Assembly: GCA_028819845.1 (NCBI GenBank)
Contig: JAPPKS010000012.1
Coordinates: forward strand, 186,001-250,000
Direction: 5' to 3'
Length of the DNA: 64,000 nucleotides
Source: Candidatus Poribacteria bacterium
GTDB taxonomy: Bacteria; Poribacteria; WGA-4E; PCPOR2b
Below the pieces are notes generated by a model. The model was not told the DNA's origin. It saw only the letters and a list, made by a program, of their open reading frames with translations, and made no database searches. This document shows, in pieces, positions 62,456-64,000 of the stretch. The translations under genes were made by a program, and so were the position numbers. The stretch's first letter is position 1. Each line of letters opens with the position of its first letter.

Positions 62456-62728
62456 ATGGAACATCAAATCACGATTGCACTTATAGGTGTTATCATCGGT
62501 GGCATCGGCGCCTTAATTATGGTATTCACATTAGGTCAAAAATTAGTTGCTAAAGACGATTTAAGACATGCGGTTAAAGAACTAAGAGACGAGATGCGAA
62601 ACGGATTCAAGTTACTTGATGAAAAAATTGAAACGCTTGACTCAAGACTGTATAATCACATCAACGACTACAATAGCCACAACGTAGCACCGAGAGTGCC
62701 CTTGCAACCGTACGGCGACGAGGTATAA
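62456..62728 (+). CDS. Small membrane-anchored coiled-coil protein
   Basis: 90 residues; the ATG has ACGGAGGCG upstream. One N-terminal membrane helix (IALIGVIIGGIGALIMVF, about 6-23) is followed by a charged helix that should form a coiled coil (DDLRHAVKELRDEMRN and LLDEKIETLDSRLYNHI). The tail is short and proline-containing. The architecture resembles small phage- or plasmid-type accessory proteins, but no family is assigned. Confidence 0.65.
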   Translation: MEHQITIALIGVIIGGIGALIMVFTLGQKLVAKDDLRHAVKELRDEMRNGFKLLDEKIETLDSRLYNHINDYNSHNVAPRVPLQPYGDEV

Positions 62729-62739
62729 GGAGATTTGCA

Positions 62740-63024
62740 ATGTTTATAGAGTTTTCAAAGGCATTAGCGAACATTGACAATATCGATTATTTTGAAGTAA
62801 TGACACCTCGGCACGCAAATAACACCACGGGTAAATTTTTATTGATTGGCGTAAAAATTCTAAAGGGTTGCAAGTTCATACCCGATACAATTGTTGAGGA
62901 TACCCTTCACAAATACACATTGTGTGAGGCGGAGTCTAATGCTGAAATTGATGCTATTTGGCAACAACTAACGGCATCAATCAAGAGCCAGTGCATAAGT
63001 AAATATGTTATGCCGCCCTCCTAA
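62740..63024 (+). CDS. Small unknown cytoplasmic protein
   Basis: 94 residues; TAAGGAGATTTGCA precedes the ATG and the gap to the previous gene is 11 bases, so the two are likely one operon. Mixed alpha/beta character with FLLIGVKILKGCKFIP in the centre. No signal peptide, membrane helix or known motif. Confidence 0.6.
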   Translation: MFIEFSKALANIDNIDYFEVMTPRHANNTTGKFLLIGVKILKGCKFIPDTIVEDTLHKYTLCEAESNAEIDAIWQQLTASIKSQCISKYVMPPS

Positions 63025-63093
63025 CGGTAAAAAAACAAGATCTCCAATCGGAACACTCATCTTCGCTAAGCCAATCAATTCAGTGCATTTTAC

Positions 63094-63293
63094 TTACCCC
63101 CAATGTTTAGACAGTTATGCTAGTCCATTAAGGTGCAATTGCTAGGCAATCTAGTGATGCTTCAACACCTTGGATTATTGAAAATACACTTCGTGAGATG
63201 TTCTGGTATTGCTGAGCCTTATTTTGACTCATAACATGGCCGTTTTGCCAGCAACATATCCACCTTAAGCCACTGTCTAGTTATTGGGTGTAA
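63094..63293 (+). repeat. Relic of an insertion-sequence-like or MITE element
   Basis: TTACCCCCAATGTTTAGACA (63094 on) and the complement of the sequence ending 63293 (TTACACCCAATAACTAGACA) are imperfect inverted repeats of 22 bases. The match resumes further in at TTAAGGTG. Spacing is 200 bp and no transposase frame lies between. The CCCAATN-TAGACAGT pattern resembles IS3-type ends. Apart from this I see nothing in 63025-63410. Confidence 0.45.
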
Positions 63294-63412
63294 TTTCAGG
63301 CATTAAGGATTGACCGACCAGGTTAGAATTTGATATGCTATGCTTGTCGGCGGCTCGTGACACGCTGCGCCTGGACATCACGGCTTAGGTGAAGCGGTTA
63401 CCGAATTTTGAT

Positions 63413-63442
63413 TTGATTTTTGTCGCAAGAGTTTAGTATAAT
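63413..63442 (+). promoter_or_regulatory. Promoter of an untranslated unit
   Basis: TTGATT (63413-63418), 18-base spacer, perfect TATAAT (63437-63442). Confidence 0.55.
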
Positions 63443-63448
63443 TAATAA

Positions 63449-63791
63449 TAGTTCTGGTCAGATAAAAAATCTCATTTCGAACTTAAAAGGATCCCGGACG
63501 ATGGCGATTTGTGAATGCTAAAAAACTAGGTTGTTCTGGATATCAACACTGGCGCAAGGTGAGTATGCGCTTTTGACGATAAGCTGTCCGCTAAATTGAT
63601 GTGGAAACACGCCTACGCGCAAATGTTGATTACACCAGGACATCCCGGTTGCATAACCGAGTCCCCTTTTCGTGGCCGGAGAAAGGAAAGCATATCCGAA
63701 AGCAATAAAGCGAAGTAAGCACAATCCATGACCAGATGGTTTTCTTATATTGGACACGGACCACGATTCAAAAAGGGATCGTGGTTTTTTT
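63449..63791 (+). ncRNA. Candidate structured RNA or riboregulatory leader
   Basis: From the expected start after TATAAT to the terminator at 63791 there are about 340 bases with no convincing ORF; only a 6-codon frame (MAICEC) follows a weak AAAAGGA. Several small hairpins can be drawn (GCGCAAGGTGAGTATGCGC; CGGTTGCATAACCG). It does not contain the signature sequences I know for tmRNA, RNase P, SRP or GEMM riboswitch RNAs. It may be a stand-alone RNA, or the leader of the gene at 63907. Confidence 0.35.
63760..63791 (+). terminator. Intrinsic terminator
   Basis: ACCACGAT (63760-63767), ten-base loop, ATCGTGGT (63778-63785), T-run to 63791. It lies 115 bases before the next ATG and closes the untranslated unit. 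Confidence 0.75.
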
Positions 63792-63906
63792 GTTGTCAAT
63801 AATTGCAATGCGCACCCGATAAATGGATCTCTCGCAGCTAAATATTAATTTTGAAATTCAATCCTTACGAAAGCCATACGCCTCCTGAAAAACGGGGGAG
63901 TTTATC

Positions 63907-64000
63907 ATGAAACTAATCGAACCGATCCCAAATCCAGTCAGACTGAAGATACAGGCGTTACTTGCGCCCGGCGAAGATGAGCTAATCTGCGTATCTGCTG
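63907..64000 (+). CDS. Start of a gene cut by the window edge
   Basis: ATG 63907 with AACGGGGGAG six bases upstream; 31 residues are visible, beginning MKLIEPIPNPVRLKIQALL and continuing APGEDELICVSA. The opening weakly recalls N-terminal extensions of some ABC exporters, but the visible part is too short for a call. Confidence 0.5.
   Translation, partial: MKLIEPIPNPVRLKIQALLAPGEDELICVSA

Noticed and set aside
62317-62553. Lipoprotein-like frame (YMVGC motif) overlapping the small membrane gene
   Set aside because: Its only start is a TTG inside the promoter, it lacks a ribosome site, and it overlaps a better gene in another frame.
63518-63808. 96-codon minus-strand frame over the candidate RNA
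   Set aside because: No ribosome site and no motif; it begins inside the terminator region. Kept only as a possible alternative to the RNA call.
1-64000. tRNA or rRNA genes
   Set aside because: I scanned intergenic stretches for T-arm-like GGTTCRA motifs with acceptor pairing and for rRNA landmarks and saw none; a covariance search would be decisive.

Overview
The window looks like chromosomal DNA of an uncultured, roughly 48-50% GC bacterium with a Gram-negative envelope. An Omp85-type outer-membrane barrel and Lol-type lipoproteins support the envelope call. Gene content is typical of genomes assigned to Candidatus Poribacteria and other sponge or marine symbionts: tandem LamG-like secreted proteins, phytanoyl-CoA dioxygenases, Gfo/Idh/MocA dehydrogenases, sugar-phosphate isomerases, a YjhG-type dehydratase and many short palindromic repeats. 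The taxon is inferred from gene style; no rRNA gene, tRNA gene or CRISPR array was found.

Layout. 0-1.6 kb: end of an LsrF-like aldolase gene and a zinc dehydrogenase. 1.7-6.3 kb (minus): YvcK/GlmR-like UDP-GlcNAc regulator, phosphoglucosamine mutase, an ABC-2-like membrane protein and a HEAT/TPR protein. 6.6-7.7 kb: FemAB-like acyltransferase. 7.9-13.3 kb: six tandem exported LamG-like paralogues. 13.5-17.2 kb: two PhyH dioxygenases and a GH127-like protein. 17.5 kb: a decayed scrap of 6-phosphogluconate dehydrogenase. 18.3-21.5 kb (minus): a membrane cytochrome with predicted b and c haems, an ABC ATPase and a K+ channel. 21.7-27.8 kb: a TPP enzyme followed by a housekeeping run cca, site-2 protease, trpS, scpA, scpB. 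28.3-35.7 kb: two threonine synthases around a YjhG-like dehydratase, then recD2; the second threonine synthase has an attenuator-like leader. 35.8-38.8 kb: M28 peptidase, dehydrogenase, CMD protein. 38.9-42.8 kb (minus): EgtD-like histidine methyltransferase in a tight operon with an EgtUV/Opu-like importer, plus archease. 43-47.6 kb: HpcH/HpaI aldolase and a 1179-residue DUF4097-like/CBM9-like/POTRA/Omp85 fusion.

47.8-52.3 kb is the most coherent regulatory locus. Three related palindromes lie upstream of a near-consensus sigma-54 promoter. That promoter precedes a small unknown protein, a small lipoprotein, a PAS histidine kinase and a sigma-54-activating response regulator. This suggests a self-contained, possibly autoregulated, sigma-54 signalling module.

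52.8-64 kb is a plastic accessory region. It holds an SDR, a dehydrogenase and a TIM-barrel isomerase among MITE-like elements (core GTAGGTTGGGT), at least eight copies of a 35-bp dispersed repeat, hairpins and a solitary HicB-like gene. It also holds a pair of exported unknown paralogues with a truncated third copy abutting a MITE, a methyltransferase-nuclease gene broken by one stop and one frameshift, a relic IS-like inverted pair, and a roughly 340-nt promoter-to-terminator unit without a convincing ORF just before a gene cut by the window edge.
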